A DNA stretch of 64,000 nt from assembly GCA_947489085.1 (NCBI GenBank), contig CANLCJ010000013.1:35867-99866 (forward strand). Direction: 5' to 3'. The notes under the pieces are model-generated. The model was not told the origin of the DNA. It was given only the letters and a program-made list of their open reading frames with translations, and did not search any database. Below, one piece after another: positions 36,419 to 45,658 of this stretch. Each line of letters opens with the position of its first letter. Positions within the stretch are counted from its first letter, which is position 1. The stretch is from an uncultured Flavobacteriaceae bacterium (GTDB taxonomy: Bacteria; Bacteroidota; Bacteroidia; Flavobacteriales; Flavobacteriaceae). The position numbers were made by a program, and so were the translations under genes.

Positions 36419-37720
36419 ATGAAACACACTATCATAATCGGAAACGGGATTTCTGGAGTTACTGCTGCCAGACATATAAGAAAACTTTCTGATCAAAAAA
36501 TCACCATTATCTCTGCCGAAACAGAGTATTTCTTCTCGAGAACAGCCTTAATGTACGTATACATGGGGCACATGAAATTTGAGCATACACAACCTTACGA
36601 ACCTTGGTTCTGGGAAAAAAATAACATTTCCCTAAAAAAAGCGTACGTTAAACAAATTGACACAGATGCCAAAACACTTCACCTCTCTGAAAACGAAACT
36701 TTAAAGTACGATACGCTAATTATTGCTACTGGAAGTAAACCCAACAAATTTGGATGGCCAGGCCAGGATTTACTTGGAGTAACTGGTTTGTACCACAAAC
36801 AAGATTTGGAAAATGTTGAAAAATATGCACCAAATAATAAGGTTTGTAAGAAAGCTGTAATTGTTGGTGGCGGACTTATAGGCATCGAACTTGCAGAAAT
36901 GTTAAGTGCTAGAGGTATCCCTGTAACCTTTTTAGTTCGGGAAAAAAGTTTCTGGAATGGAGTGTTACCAGATGGTGAAAGCCAAATGATTAACAGACAT
37001 ATTAAAAACCACCATATAGACCTTCGTCTTGGTTTTAATTTAAAAGAAATAAAATCTGACGATAATGGCAAAGTTAAATCTATAGTTATTACAGAAACAG
37101 GAGAAGAAATACCTTGCAACTTAGTAGGTTTAACAGCTGGGGTTTCTCCTAATATTGATTTTATAAAAGAGTCTAATATTGAATTAGGTAGAGGTGTTAA
37201 AGTTAATCGTTTCCTAGAAACTAGTGCTAAAGACGTTTATGCTATCGGCGATTGTGCAGAACAGCGCGATGGCGGTATTGGAGAACGCAGACCCATAGAA
37301 GCTGTGTGGTACACAGGTAGAATGATGGGAGAAACTGTTGCCCAAACCATTTGTGGTAACCGTTTGGAGTATAAACCAGGACATTGGTTTAATTCTGCCA
37401 AGTTTTTAGACATAGAATACCAAACTTACGGTTGGGTGTTTTCTAAGCCCAGAGAAAATGAAGCTCATTTCCATTGGAAACACGAAGATGACACCAAATG
37501 TATTACTGTATGTTACAGTACTGTTACTAACAAATTTCTTGGTATAAATACTTTTGGAATTAGAATGCGCCATGAAGTTTTTGATAAATGGCTTACTGAA
37601 GAAAGAGATGTGGATTACGTTATGGCTAATTTGGCTGTTGCCAATTTCGATCCTGAACTATTTAAGCATTACGAAAAAGACATCTTAGCAGCATTTAAAA
37701 AAAACCTAATCGAAGCATAA
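36419..37720 (+). CDS. NAD(P)/FAD-dependent oxidoreductase (nitrite-reductase-N-domain-like)
   Basis: A 433-residue two-dinucleotide-fold flavoprotein: FAD motif GNGISGVTAARHI at 8-20, ATGSKP, NAD motif VGGGLIGIELAEML, and YAIGDCAEQ for FAD. The layout matches the ferredoxin/rubredoxin-reductase and NirB N-terminal group. It precedes by 4 bp a membrane Fe-S protein, so the pair probably passes electrons from NAD(P)H to a membrane or periplasmic acceptor (inference). The C-terminal ~100 residues (HFHWKHEDDTKCITV) are specific to this subgroup. Confidence 0.88.
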   Translation: MKHTIIIGNGISGVTAARHIRKLSDQKITIISAETEYFFSRTALMYVYMGHMKFEHTQPYEPWFWEKNNISLKKAYVKQIDTDAKTLHLSENETLKYDTLIIATGSKPNKFGWPGQDLLGVTGLYHKQDLENVEKYAPNNKVCKKAVIVGGGLIGIELAEMLSARGIPVTFLVREKSFWNGVLPDGESQMINRHIKNHHIDLRLGFNLKEIKSDDNGKVKSIVITETGEEIPCNLVGLTAGVSPNIDFIKESNIELGRGVKVNRFLETSAKDVYAIGDCAEQRDGGIGERRPIEAVWYTGRMMGETVAQTICGNRLEYKPGHWFNSAKFLDIEYQTYGWVFSKPRENEAHFHWKHEDDTKCITVCYSTVTNKFLGINTFGIRMRHEVFDKWLTEERDVDYVMANLAVANFDPELFKHYEKDILAAFKKNLIEA

Positions 37721-37724
37721 CATT

Positions 37725-39362
37725 ATGAGCTCTATTCAACGAAATATGTCTCTTACAGGAGACGCATCAGATCAACTAAATACATTACAAAAAATTGGAA
37801 CTATAATTGGCTTAAGTGGCCTAGCGATTATAGTATTATCTTTATTTAATAATTTTGAACATAAAGGTTTATGGCTTACAACCGCTTTAGTGGCTCTGGC
37901 TGGAGGTATTATTTTATACGCTAGAGGTCTGTATGCCGATAAGCTTAAAGGTATAAAAAACCACGGTGTATGGTTTAAAAGTATTTCTAGCAGAGGGTTT
38001 CTAGGCTGGATAGCTGCTTTAATACTTACTGGGTTTTACATCGTACTTTATTTTCATGGTGAATTATTAGGACTTGGCCAAGGACCAGATGGTACAAATA
38101 CAGGTATTGTTGGTTTATTCGATCCTTTAAGCCGTTTTTTAAGTGGTAACCCTGCAAGCCAATGGTTTGTATACGGTGCTTTGTATACAGTTGCTATTTT
38201 AGCATTTGGTATAAAATTTATATTAAAGTATAAACATAATAGATATGAACAAGTACGTACATTAAGCGTTATGTTCTTTCAAACAGCATTTGCCTTTGTT
38301 ATTCCAGAACTTATGGCGCGATTAAATTCAGATGATTTTTCGCTACCTTATAATGATCTTAAAAACATGTGGCCTCTAAATTATTATGCTTTCGAACAAT
38401 GGCGTGTAGATCAATTTATAAATGCGCAAACTATAGGATTATTTTTCTTGATTCTAGCAGTGCTATTAGTATTTGTTGTTTCTCCATTTTTAACCTATAA
38501 ATATGGTAAGCGTTGGTATTGTTCATGGGTTTGCGGTTGTGGCGGCTTAGCCGAAACTGCTGGAGATTCTTTTAGACAATTATCAGACAAAAGTATGAAA
38601 GCATGGAAATTGGAACGTTGGATGATTAATAGCGTGCTTGTATTTTCTGTAGTAATGACGGTAGCTACTATCTCTACATATCTTGGTTACGATTCCGAAA
38701 AATATTGGTTTACCAAAAATGCGTTTTTAATAAGTGTAGGCGTATTTTTAACAGCATTATTTTTAGGCGTTATCTATTGGAAGAAAAACGAAATTCAAAA
38801 AGACGCGCTTAAAGGTGCCATTGGGTTTTACGTCTTAACAATAGGGTTTATTGTACTTATTGCATTTATAGATTTAAGTCAAGTAAAAATCGATGCTGCT
38901 AGTTTATCGTTTGGGTTAAATACCAAAATGTACGCTGGAGATGCTGCTTTAAGAAGCTTCTATGGCTTTGCAATTGGTTCTATATTTTCTGGAGTTATAG
39001 GTACTGGCTTTTATCCAATATTAGGTAATCGTGTATGGTGTAGAATGGGTTGTCCTATGGCTGGAATACTAGGTATACAACAACGTTTATTTTCTAAATT
39101 TAGAATTACAACCAACGGTGGTCAATGTATTTCTTGTGGAAATTGTTCTACATACTGCGAACAAGGTATAGATGTTAGAGCTTATGCACAAAAAGGAGAA
39201 AACATTGTACGTTCTAGTTGTGTAGGCTGTGGTATTTGTTCTGCAGTTTGTCCTAGAGGTGTTTTAAAATTAGAAAATGGGCCTTTAGAAGGTAGAATCG
39301 ATTCTAATCAAGTACTTTTGGGGAATGATGTAGACCTGATGGAATTAGTAAATAAAAAATAA
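37725..39362 (+). CDS. Membrane 4Fe-4S protein, NosR/NapH/CcoG-like
   Basis: A 545-residue polytopic membrane protein with about nine hydrophobic helices. Two membrane-edge Cys motifs, YCSWVCGCGG and WCRMGCPMAG, correspond to the CxxxCP motifs of the NosR/NapH group. Near the C-terminus are two cubane motifs, CISCGNCSTYCEQ and CVGCGICSAVCPRG. It likely carries electrons across or along the membrane. It is coupled to the upstream flavoprotein. Its presence at the head of a glycosyltransferase operon is unexplained. Confidence 0.85.
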   Translation: MSSIQRNMSLTGDASDQLNTLQKIGTIIGLSGLAIIVLSLFNNFEHKGLWLTTALVALAGGIILYARGLYADKLKGIKNHGVWFKSISSRGFLGWIAALILTGFYIVLYFHGELLGLGQGPDGTNTGIVGLFDPLSRFLSGNPASQWFVYGALYTVAILAFGIKFILKYKHNRYEQVRTLSVMFFQTAFAFVIPELMARLNSDDFSLPYNDLKNMWPLNYYAFEQWRVDQFINAQTIGLFFLILAVLLVFVVSPFLTYKYGKRWYCSWVCGCGGLAETAGDSFRQLSDKSMKAWKLERWMINSVLVFSVVMTVATISTYLGYDSEKYWFTKNAFLISVGVFLTALFLGVIYWKKNEIQKDALKGAIGFYVLTIGFIVLIAFIDLSQVKIDAASLSFGLNTKMYAGDAALRSFYGFAIGSIFSGVIGTGFYPILGNRVWCRMGCPMAGILGIQQRLFSKFRITTNGGQCISCGNCSTYCEQGIDVRAYAQKGENIVRSSCVGCGICSAVCPRGVLKLENGPLEGRIDSNQVLLGNDVDLMELVNKK

Positions 39363-39403
39363 GTATCGGTCCGTTTTGGCTTCGATAAATAAAACATCCC
39401 TCT

Positions 39404-40171
39404 ATGAAACAATTTATCTTATCCATTTTTTTAGTACTAAGTTTAAGCGCATGTGCTTCTAAAAGCTATCACCGTAATTTTTATGAAAACGGTAATATAA
39501 AATCTGAAGGTTGGCTTAACGGCAGTGTTAAAATAGACTATTGGAAATTTTATTATCCCGATGGCGTTTTAAAAACAAGCGGCGCTTTTAATAAATTTGG
39601 AAATAAAGAGAATTACTGGAGTTACTATTATAGCAACGGTAAATTGGAGAAACAGGGAAAATATGAAAATGGAGAAAAAGTTGATTATTGGAGCATTTAC
39701 AGTAAATCTGGAACTTTAAAAACAGAAGGCGCTTATAAAAAGGGAGCGCCTTCTGGATACTGGAAAGTGTATTACACTAATGGAAATATGAAAAGTGAAG
39801 GCAATTATACTAATAGCCAGAAAAATGGATTTTGGACTTTCTATTATGAAAATGGAAAAGTAAAAAAACAAGGCGTTTATATTAACGACAAACCTGCTAA
39901 GTACTGGCATTTTTACCGTGAGAATGGAAAAAAAGAAAGTGAAGGGCACTTTGTAGATGGTAAAAGAAATAACTGGTGGTTATTTTACGATTTTACTGGA
40001 AAAATTGATCATAAGTGCCAATTAAAAGATAACTTAAAAGATGGCTATTGTTTAATGTATAATAATGAAGAGCTTACTTCTGCCAGACGTTACGATTTAG
40101 GTAAAAAAATTAAAGAATGGACAGATTTTGCATCTTTTAGAAGGGACAATAACATTAGTGATTTAAAATGA
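39404..40171 (+). CDS. MORN-like-repeat lipoprotein
   Basis: A 255-residue lipoprotein (LSAC, C17). About seven tandem ~23-residue repeats of the form G-x-Y-x-N-G-x-x-x-G-x-W-x-x-Y-Y-x-N-G-x-x-K fill residues 20-220, the MORN-2 variant frequent in Bacteroidota. Such repeats form elongated beta-sheets that bind partners or the envelope. The ATGA overlap with the next gene shows coupling to the glycosyltransferases. Confidence 0.9.
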   Translation: MKQFILSIFLVLSLSACASKSYHRNFYENGNIKSEGWLNGSVKIDYWKFYYPDGVLKTSGAFNKFGNKENYWSYYYSNGKLEKQGKYENGEKVDYWSIYSKSGTLKTEGAYKKGAPSGYWKVYYTNGNMKSEGNYTNSQKNGFWTFYYENGKVKKQGVYINDKPAKYWHFYRENGKKESEGHFVDGKRNNWWLFYDFTGKIDHKCQLKDNLKDGYCLMYNNEELTSARRYDLGKKIKEWTDFASFRRDNNISDLK

Positions 40172-40857
40172 CAAAAATAAACGTTATCATTCCTGCTTAT
40201 AATGAAGCGGAATCTATTGCTAATGTTATTCGTGATATCCCTGATACTGTAGACGAAATTATTGTTGTAAACAACAACTCTAACGATGCTACAGAGGCAA
40301 ATGCGAAACAAGCTGGGGCTACTGTATTAAAAGAACCTAGAAAAGGCTATGGTTATGCTTGTTTAAAAGGCATGGAATATATTGCTGGCAAACCAACACC
40401 GCCAGACATTATAGTGTTTTTAGATGGAGATTATAGCGACTATCCTGAAGAACTCAGTAAAATAGTAGCACCAATATTGGAAAAAAATATTGATTTTGTT
40501 ATTGGGGCTCGCGTTAAAAATCTAAGAGAAGATGGTGCGATGACGATGCCGCAAATATTTGGAAATTGGTTAGCCACAACCTTAATGCGCTTATTTTTTA
40601 GTGCAAAATTTTCAGACCTGGGTCCCTTTCGCGCTATTAAATATAATAAATTGTTAGAGCTAGAAATGGAAGATAAAACCTACGGGTGGACTGTAGAAAT
40701 GCAACTTAAGACCTTAAAGAAAAAATTTTCATACACAGAAGTTCCTGTGAACTACAGAAATAGAATAGGTGTCTCAAAAGTTTCAGGAACGGTAAAAGGT
40801 GCTATATTTGCAGGCATAAAAATACTAAGTTGGATTTTTAAATACAGTCTTAAATAA
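40168..40857 (+). CDS. GT2 glycosyltransferase, polyprenyl-phosphate-mannose synthase-like
   Basis: A 229-residue GT-A enzyme: NVIIPAYNEAESI, VVNNNSNDAT, FLDGDYSDYPEE as the DxD site, GPFRAIKY and a closing hydrophobic helix (AIFAGIKILSWIF). Shape and length fit Dol-P-Man/DPG-synthase-type transferases that load a sugar onto polyprenyl phosphate on the cytosolic face. Start overlaps the MORN gene's stop by 4 nt and its own stop overlaps the next start by 1 nt. Confidence 0.88.
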   Translation: MTKINVIIPAYNEAESIANVIRDIPDTVDEIIVVNNNSNDATEANAKQAGATVLKEPRKGYGYACLKGMEYIAGKPTPPDIIVFLDGDYSDYPEELSKIVAPILEKNIDFVIGARVKNLREDGAMTMPQIFGNWLATTLMRLFFSAKFSDLGPFRAIKYNKLLELEMEDKTYGWTVEMQLKTLKKKFSYTEVPVNYRNRIGVSKVSGTVKGAIFAGIKILSWIFKYSLK

Positions 40858-42344
40858 TGCTTCTAGAAACCATAATTATAGTTGTTTACACTATCGCTTT
40901 GCTGCTTATATTCATGTATGCACTAGCGCAACTTAATTTATTATTCAATTACTTGTCTGCTAAAAAAGACACTAATGAAGTTAAGTTTGACTTTTCTAAT
41001 CCAGATGAAATACCGCACATAACCATACAATTACCCGTTTATAACGAGATGTATGTTATGGAACGTTTGCTAAACAACATTGCAGAGATAGATTACCCAA
41101 GACACAAGCTTGAAATACAGGTTTTGGACGATTCTACAGACGAAACAGTAGAAAGCACGCGCAAGCATATCGAGACCTTAGAAGCTAAGGGCTTAGATAT
41201 TAAGCATATTACGCGAACCATTAGAACCGGTTTTAAGGCAGGGGCTTTAAAAGAAGGCTTGGAAGTTGCAAAAGGCGAATTTATTGCTATTTTCGATTCA
41301 GACTTTCTGCCAAAGCCAGACTGGCTTAAACGTACAGTACCTTACTTTAAAAACAAATCTATAGGTGTAGTACAAACCCGTTGGGGGCACATTAACCGAA
41401 ATTATTCCATACTTACAAAAATACAAGCATTTGCGCTAGACGCGCATTTTACGTTAGAGCAGGTAGGGCGAAACTCTAAAGGCCATTTTATCAACTTTAA
41501 TGGCACAGCGGGTATATGGAGAAAAACATGTATTATAGATGCGGGGAATTGGGAAGGCGATACGCTTACCGAAGATTTAGATCTTAGCTACCGTGCTCAA
41601 CTAAAAAAATGGGAATTTAAATATCTGGAAGAAGTAGAAACGCCTGCCGAACTTCCAATAGTTATTAGTGCCGCCCGTTCTCAACAATTTAGATGGAATA
41701 AAGGAGGGGCAGAAAACTTTAGAAAAATGCTTATGCGGGTATTAAAAAACGACCACATTTCTGCCAAAACTAAAGTTCACGGCCTGTTACACCTGCTAAA
41801 TAGTTCTATGTTTTTAAATATTTTTATTGTAGCCGTACTAAGTATACCTATGCTTTACATAAAAAACGAATACGAGCATTTAGAATCCTATTTTGTGGTT
41901 ATGAGTTTTTTTGTAATTAGTACAGTTATATTCTTTATTTGTTATTGGATTATGTATCGTAATACCTATGGATCCAGTATTAAAGATTTTATGAATTACG
42001 TAGGCATGTTCTTTGTGTTTTTCTCCATAGCTATGGGGTTTTCATTACATAATTCTATTGCTGTTATCGAAGGGCATCTTGGTAAAAAAAGTGAATTTGT
42101 ACGCACGCCCAAATTTAATATTAGCAAGTTTAAAGACAACTGGAAAAACAACAAATACATAAAGAAGAAATTATCTATGAATGTTATTTTTGAAGGTATG
42201 TTAATGCTTTACTTTGGCTTTGGCATGTACAGTGCCTTTGTTGTTGGAGATAAAGGTGGAGATTTTGGACTCTTCCCTTTTCATCTTATGCTTTTTATAG
42301 GGTTTGGCTATGTATTCTTTAAGTCTCTAACGTCTAAAGTATAG
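40857..42344 (+). CDS. Processive GT2 synthase, CslA/cellulose-synthase-like
   Basis: A 495-residue membrane glycosyltransferase. A helix at 5-30 is followed by the GT-A domain with all processive motifs: DDSTDET (91-97), FDSDF (146-150), TED (238-240) and QQFRW (276-280), then four or five helices. The spacing and the phrases GFKAGALKEGLE and FNGTAGIWR are close to plant CslA glucomannan synthases as I recall them. It probably polymerises a beta-linked glycan and extrudes it. Start overlaps the preceding stop (TAATG). Confidence 0.88.
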   Translation: MLLETIIIVVYTIALLLIFMYALAQLNLLFNYLSAKKDTNEVKFDFSNPDEIPHITIQLPVYNEMYVMERLLNNIAEIDYPRHKLEIQVLDDSTDETVESTRKHIETLEAKGLDIKHITRTIRTGFKAGALKEGLEVAKGEFIAIFDSDFLPKPDWLKRTVPYFKNKSIGVVQTRWGHINRNYSILTKIQAFALDAHFTLEQVGRNSKGHFINFNGTAGIWRKTCIIDAGNWEGDTLTEDLDLSYRAQLKKWEFKYLEEVETPAELPIVISAARSQQFRWNKGGAENFRKMLMRVLKNDHISAKTKVHGLLHLLNSSMFLNIFIVAVLSIPMLYIKNEYEHLESYFVVMSFFVISTVIFFICYWIMYRNTYGSSIKDFMNYVGMFFVFFSIAMGFSLHNSIAVIEGHLGKKSEFVRTPKFNISKFKDNWKNNKYIKKKLSMNVIFEGMLMLYFGFGMYSAFVVGDKGGDFGLFPFHLMLFIGFGYVFFKSLTSKV

Positions 42345-42392
42345 TACTAACTCTGGCTATTGCCTTAAGTTTATCTTAATCCATACGCATTT

Positions 42393-43775
42393 ATGTATGC
42401 AAGTACAGATTTTGTAAAGAAGCACAAAACACCTTTAATTTTGGTGTTACTAAGTGTTATACTTTATTGGTGTTTTGCCTACAATCTTATTAGAACAGAA
42501 TACCTAAAGCTGCTTTTCCTTTACACGAGTCTATTTATTGCTTTTTATGGTATCCTTAAACAACTTAAAACAAACATTACATGTCTTGGCTATCTTGCCT
42601 TTGGGTTTAGAGCTGTATTTATATTGGCCATTCCCAATTTATCTCAAGACTTTTACAGGTTTCTTTGGGATGGCAGATTAATTTTAGAAGGCATTAATCC
42701 TTACTTAAATACTGTTTCTTTCTATATAGAGCAGGGTTTTAGCCCAGTTGCGCAAACTGAGGCTTTACGAGAAGGTATGGGGGCTTTAAACGCCAGTCAT
42801 TACACAAATTACCCTCCTATTAATCAGCTTTGCTTTGTAATTTCCAGCATTTTCACTTCTAAAAGTATTATAGGATCCGTTTTTGTAATGCGCCTTCTAA
42901 TTATTGCTGCCGATTTTGGTACACTTTATTTTGGTAAGAAGCTACTACAAGGTTTAAATATGCCTGTACACGCTATCTTCTGGTATGTTTTAAACCCATT
43001 TATAATTATAGAGCTTACTGGTAATTTACATTTTGAAGGTGTTATGATCTTCTTTTTAGTATGGAGCATGTATTTACTTCATCTAAAAAAATGGCAATGG
43101 GCAGCAGTAGTACTAGCACTATCAATTTCTGTAAAACTAATACCTCTTATATTTTTACCGCTATTTTTTCAATGGTTTGTAAAAAAAGAAACGCCTTTTA
43201 AAGGTTTAAAACAACTCATTGCATTTTACTGTATTACACTAGGCACTACATTGCTTTTATTCCTACCGTTTTACAATTCTGAGTTTATAAATAACTATTC
43301 GCAGACTGTTGCGCTTTGGTTTCAAAATTTCGAATTTAACGCCAGTATTTACTACATTGCAAGATCTATAGGCTATACGTTTAGGGGGTATAACGAAATT
43401 GCTACTATAGGCAAAGTAACTCCTGTACTTGTTGTACTGTTTGTATTTCTAATAAGCTTTTTTAGGAAAAACAGTAGGTTTACAGCTTTAACTACAGCAA
43501 TGCTTTTAGCTTTATCGTTTTATTATTTTACAACAACAACAGTACACCCTTGGTATGTTGCTACATTACTCATACTTTCTGTATTTACAAGATACAGATA
43601 CCCTTTGGTGTGGAGCTATATGATTATATTTAGCTACCTGGCGTATATCAATTTAAATAAAGCAGATAAGTCTGAAAACTTGTGGGTTATTGCTTTAGAG
43701 TACAGTGTGGTATACGGTGTATTTTTCTGGGAGTTGTTTATTAAAAAATCGAGAACTGAGCTACATTTGGAGTAA
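42393..43775 (+). CDS. GT-C membrane mannosyltransferase-like protein
   Basis: A 460-residue polytopic protein with about 11 hydrophobic helices. The first large loop carries SQDFYRFLWDGRLILEGINPY, the D-x-x-R-x-x-W-D-G-R ... G-x-N-P-Y signature of polyprenyl-phosphate-sugar dependent GT-C enzymes (GT87/mannosyltransferase type). It would use the lipid-linked sugar made by the 40168 enzyme on the periplasmic face (inference). It starts 48 bp after the synthase and ends 15 nt inside the convergent small gene. Confidence 0.85.
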   Translation: MYASTDFVKKHKTPLILVLLSVILYWCFAYNLIRTEYLKLLFLYTSLFIAFYGILKQLKTNITCLGYLAFGFRAVFILAIPNLSQDFYRFLWDGRLILEGINPYLNTVSFYIEQGFSPVAQTEALREGMGALNASHYTNYPPINQLCFVISSIFTSKSIIGSVFVMRLLIIAADFGTLYFGKKLLQGLNMPVHAIFWYVLNPFIIIELTGNLHFEGVMIFFLVWSMYLLHLKKWQWAAVVLALSISVKLIPLIFLPLFFQWFVKKETPFKGLKQLIAFYCITLGTTLLLFLPFYNSEFINNYSQTVALWFQNFEFNASIYYIARSIGYTFRGYNEIATIGKVTPVLVVLFVFLISFFRKNSRFTALTTAMLLALSFYYFTTTTVHPWYVATLLILSVFTRYRYPLVWSYMIIFSYLAYINLNKADKSENLWVIALEYSVVYGVFFWELFIKKSRTELHLE

Positions 43776-43988
43776 TTTTAAACTTTGTACTCTGTAAATG
43801 GTATCTTCTCCATCCTGGTCTTCAACGAATGTTATGTTAAAATCTCTGTCTACAAGGCTTGTATCATTTTTTAAATCAAATTGCTTTAAAACACGAGGAT
43901 GCACTTCTTCGAAAGCAAGTTCTTCTCCATTTTCAAACCAAAAGTTATAATAACCGTTTTTGTAGGATTTAAAAGCGGCTGTTCTCAT
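43761..43988 (-). CDS. Small conserved hypothetical protein
   Basis: A 75-residue cytosolic protein (FWFENGEELAFEEVHPRVLKQFDL), with no motif I can assign. It is the type of short, acidic, single-domain protein shared across Flavobacteriaceae. Its 3' end overlaps the convergent GT-C gene by 15 nt. 39 bp downstream of the 96-residue gene on the same strand, probably in one transcript. Confidence 0.75.
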   Translation of the reverse strand: MRTAAFKSYKNGYYNFWFENGEELAFEEVHPRVLKQFDLKNDTSLVDRDFNITFVEDQDGEDTIYRVQSLKLLQM

Positions 43989-44027
43989 AAATTAGTATAT
44001 TAAATTGTTGTTATGTAATAGTGTTTT

Positions 44028-44318
44028 TTATTCAGGTGGCTGTATCGCTTCTGGATCATTGCTATCAAAATCTTCATAATCTTCTTCATCATAATTTTCC
44101 ATTGTAGTCGCAAGTTTAGAACTTACCTTAACCAAATATTTAGTATCCTCTGTTAGCACCTCTACGGCCTCTATAATTTCGTTGTTTTGATTTCTAAAAG
44201 ATATAATATGGTCATCATCATAACCATCAGGGTATTTTTCCACCAACAAAGCCAATATTTCTGGTGTTAACTTTTTAAAATCTACGATAACTCGTTTTAA
44301 ATTGCTATGTTTTGCCAT
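44028..44318 (-). CDS. Small conserved hypothetical protein, acidic tail
   Basis: A 96-residue protein: VIVDFKKLTPEILALLVEKYPDGY then DDHIISFRNQNNEIIEAVEV, followed by a strongly acidic tail (NYDEEDYEDFDSND). I recall near-identical flavobacterial proteins sometimes labelled as DNA primase, but nothing of a primase is visible here. Function unknown. Confidence 0.78.
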   Translation of the reverse strand: MAKHSNLKRVIVDFKKLTPEILALLVEKYPDGYDDDHIISFRNQNNEIIEAVEVLTEDTKYLVKVSSKLATTMENYDEEDYEDFDSNDPEAIQPPE

Positions 44319-44830
44319 GTGCTTCTGTTTAAGTTTAACAAAATTCGCTCACCGTACTTTTTATAAGCACACTTAAAAATAATATTTTTTTATAAATGTA
44401 TCGTAAATCCTCTGCCGTACTTACAAAAAATATGCTATTAATCTTACTCTATTAAAAAAGTAAAACTAAAAGATTACTATTAGCTCTATGTTATCTTAAT
44501 AAGAATTTAGTGGTAAATAATTATTTAATCTGAGTTCGATTAATAATAAATAACTGTAAAAAAAGCAGTTCCTTACTAGACTAAAGTATTGAATTTAAAA
44601 CTCTAAATAACTGATAGATGACTTATTTTAAGAACCTAAAATTAGAATGTAAGACGTTTAGTTACCTCATACGATATGCCATCTCATTTTTGATCTTTTA
44701 AGTCCAGATAAGGAAAGACAGGTAGGGGTTAAAAATAGTGTAGAGTACGCTATAAGTTACATTTCAAATCACTTAAAACGATTTAAAGAATACACAAGAG
44801 GCGCTAATTAGCGCCTCTTAAATTTTAATA
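44319..44830. other. Intergenic region, about 510 bp
   Basis: AT-rich; no coding frame or RNA gene recognised except the palindromic hairpin at 44796-44819. Confidence 0.5.
44796..44819 (-). terminator. Palindromic terminator hairpin after the pseudouridine synthase gene
   Basis: Perfect 24-bp palindrome (AAGAGGCGCTAA arm) 12 bp past the stop of the gene at 44831. The T-tract on the minus strand is weak (TTGTGTATTCTTT). Confidence 0.75.
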
Positions 44831-45658
44831 TTATAACATTTTTAAAGTATTCAATTCTTGGGTTGTTAAGTGTTTCCAGTGTCCGCGCGGGATATCTTTT
44901 TTTGTAAGATGTCCTATAGCCACGCAGTCTAGACTTAAAATATCATAATTAAAATGTTCGAATATGGTGCGTATAATTGTATTTCCCGTATTCTTTATTT
45001 TTAGACCGACTTCTTTTTTACTAGCGCCGTCTATGTAACTTATTTCTTCAACTTCTATAAGTTTGCCTTCTACCTTAAAACCATTTTGTATTTTTTTAAG
45101 GTCTTCGAGTTTTAAATTATTACTTAATTCTATGTGAAATAAACGTGTTACTCCATTTTTAGAATTCGTAAATTTTTTAACTATAGCATCGTCGTTTGTA
45201 AATAACAGTAAACCTTTAGAGTTTCTCCCTAAGCGCCCAATAGGTTTTATTTTAGAATTGGTGGCATTGGCTACTAAATCCATCACAGTTCTTCCTTTCC
45301 CTTCGCTGGTAGTTGTTGCAAATCCCTTTGGTTTATTTAGTAATACGTAAGCTTTACTTTCTGGGTTTATTCTAGCGCCATCGTAACGCACCTCGTCGCC
45401 CGGTTTAACTTTATACCCCATTTCTGTAATTACTTTTCCATTTACAGCAACCAAACCTGTAGCAATATGCACATCTGCCTCTCTTCTGGAACATACACCA
45501 GAATTAGCAACATACTTATTTAATCTTACCTCATCTTTATTGGAGGTTTTAGACGGTGATTTTGTGTTTGGAGAAGGCGCTTTTGCTTTGCCTTGTTTAG
45601 AAAAAGGCTTTGCGTGTCGTCCTGATGTTTTCCCTTTACCCCCTTGCTGTCTGTTCAT
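44831..45658 (-). CDS. RluB/RsuA-type pseudouridine synthase with catalytic Asp replaced
   Basis: A 275-residue protein. Residues 1-43 are a basic, Lys/Ser/Pro-rich extension; an S4 RNA-binding domain follows (LNKYVANSGVCSRREAD); then the synthase fold (AYVLLNKPKGFATT). The catalytic motif reads GRLGRNSKGLLLFTND: residue 144, normally the nucleophilic Asp of GRLDxxTxGLLL, is Gly (codon GGG at 45227-45229, minus strand). The rest (KKFTNSKNGVTRLFHI) is well preserved, so the frame is intact. It may be an inactive RNA-binding relative, or use another residue. Single gene. Confidence 0.85.
   Translation of the reverse strand: MNRQQGGKGKTSGRHAKPFSKQGKAKAPSPNTKSPSKTSNKDEVRLNKYVANSGVCSRREADVHIATGLVAVNGKVITEMGYKVKPGDEVRYDGARINPESKAYVLLNKPKGFATTTSEGKGRTVMDLVANATNSKIKPIGRLGRNSKGLLLFTNDDAIVKKFTNSKNGVTRLFHIELSNNLKLEDLKKIQNGFKVEGKLIEVEEISYIDGASKKEVGLKIKNTGNTIIRTIFEHFNYDILSLDCVAIGHLTKKDIPRGHWKHLTTQELNTLKML

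Noticed and set aside
36679..37119. 146-codon frame opposite the FAD oxidoreductase
   Set aside because: Antisense shadow; the plus-strand protein has intact FAD and NAD motifs through this region.
39404..40171. Reading the repeats as a tandem DNA repeat or CRISPR-like array
   Set aside because: The repeats are protein-level MORN-like units with diverged DNA, in frame within one gene.
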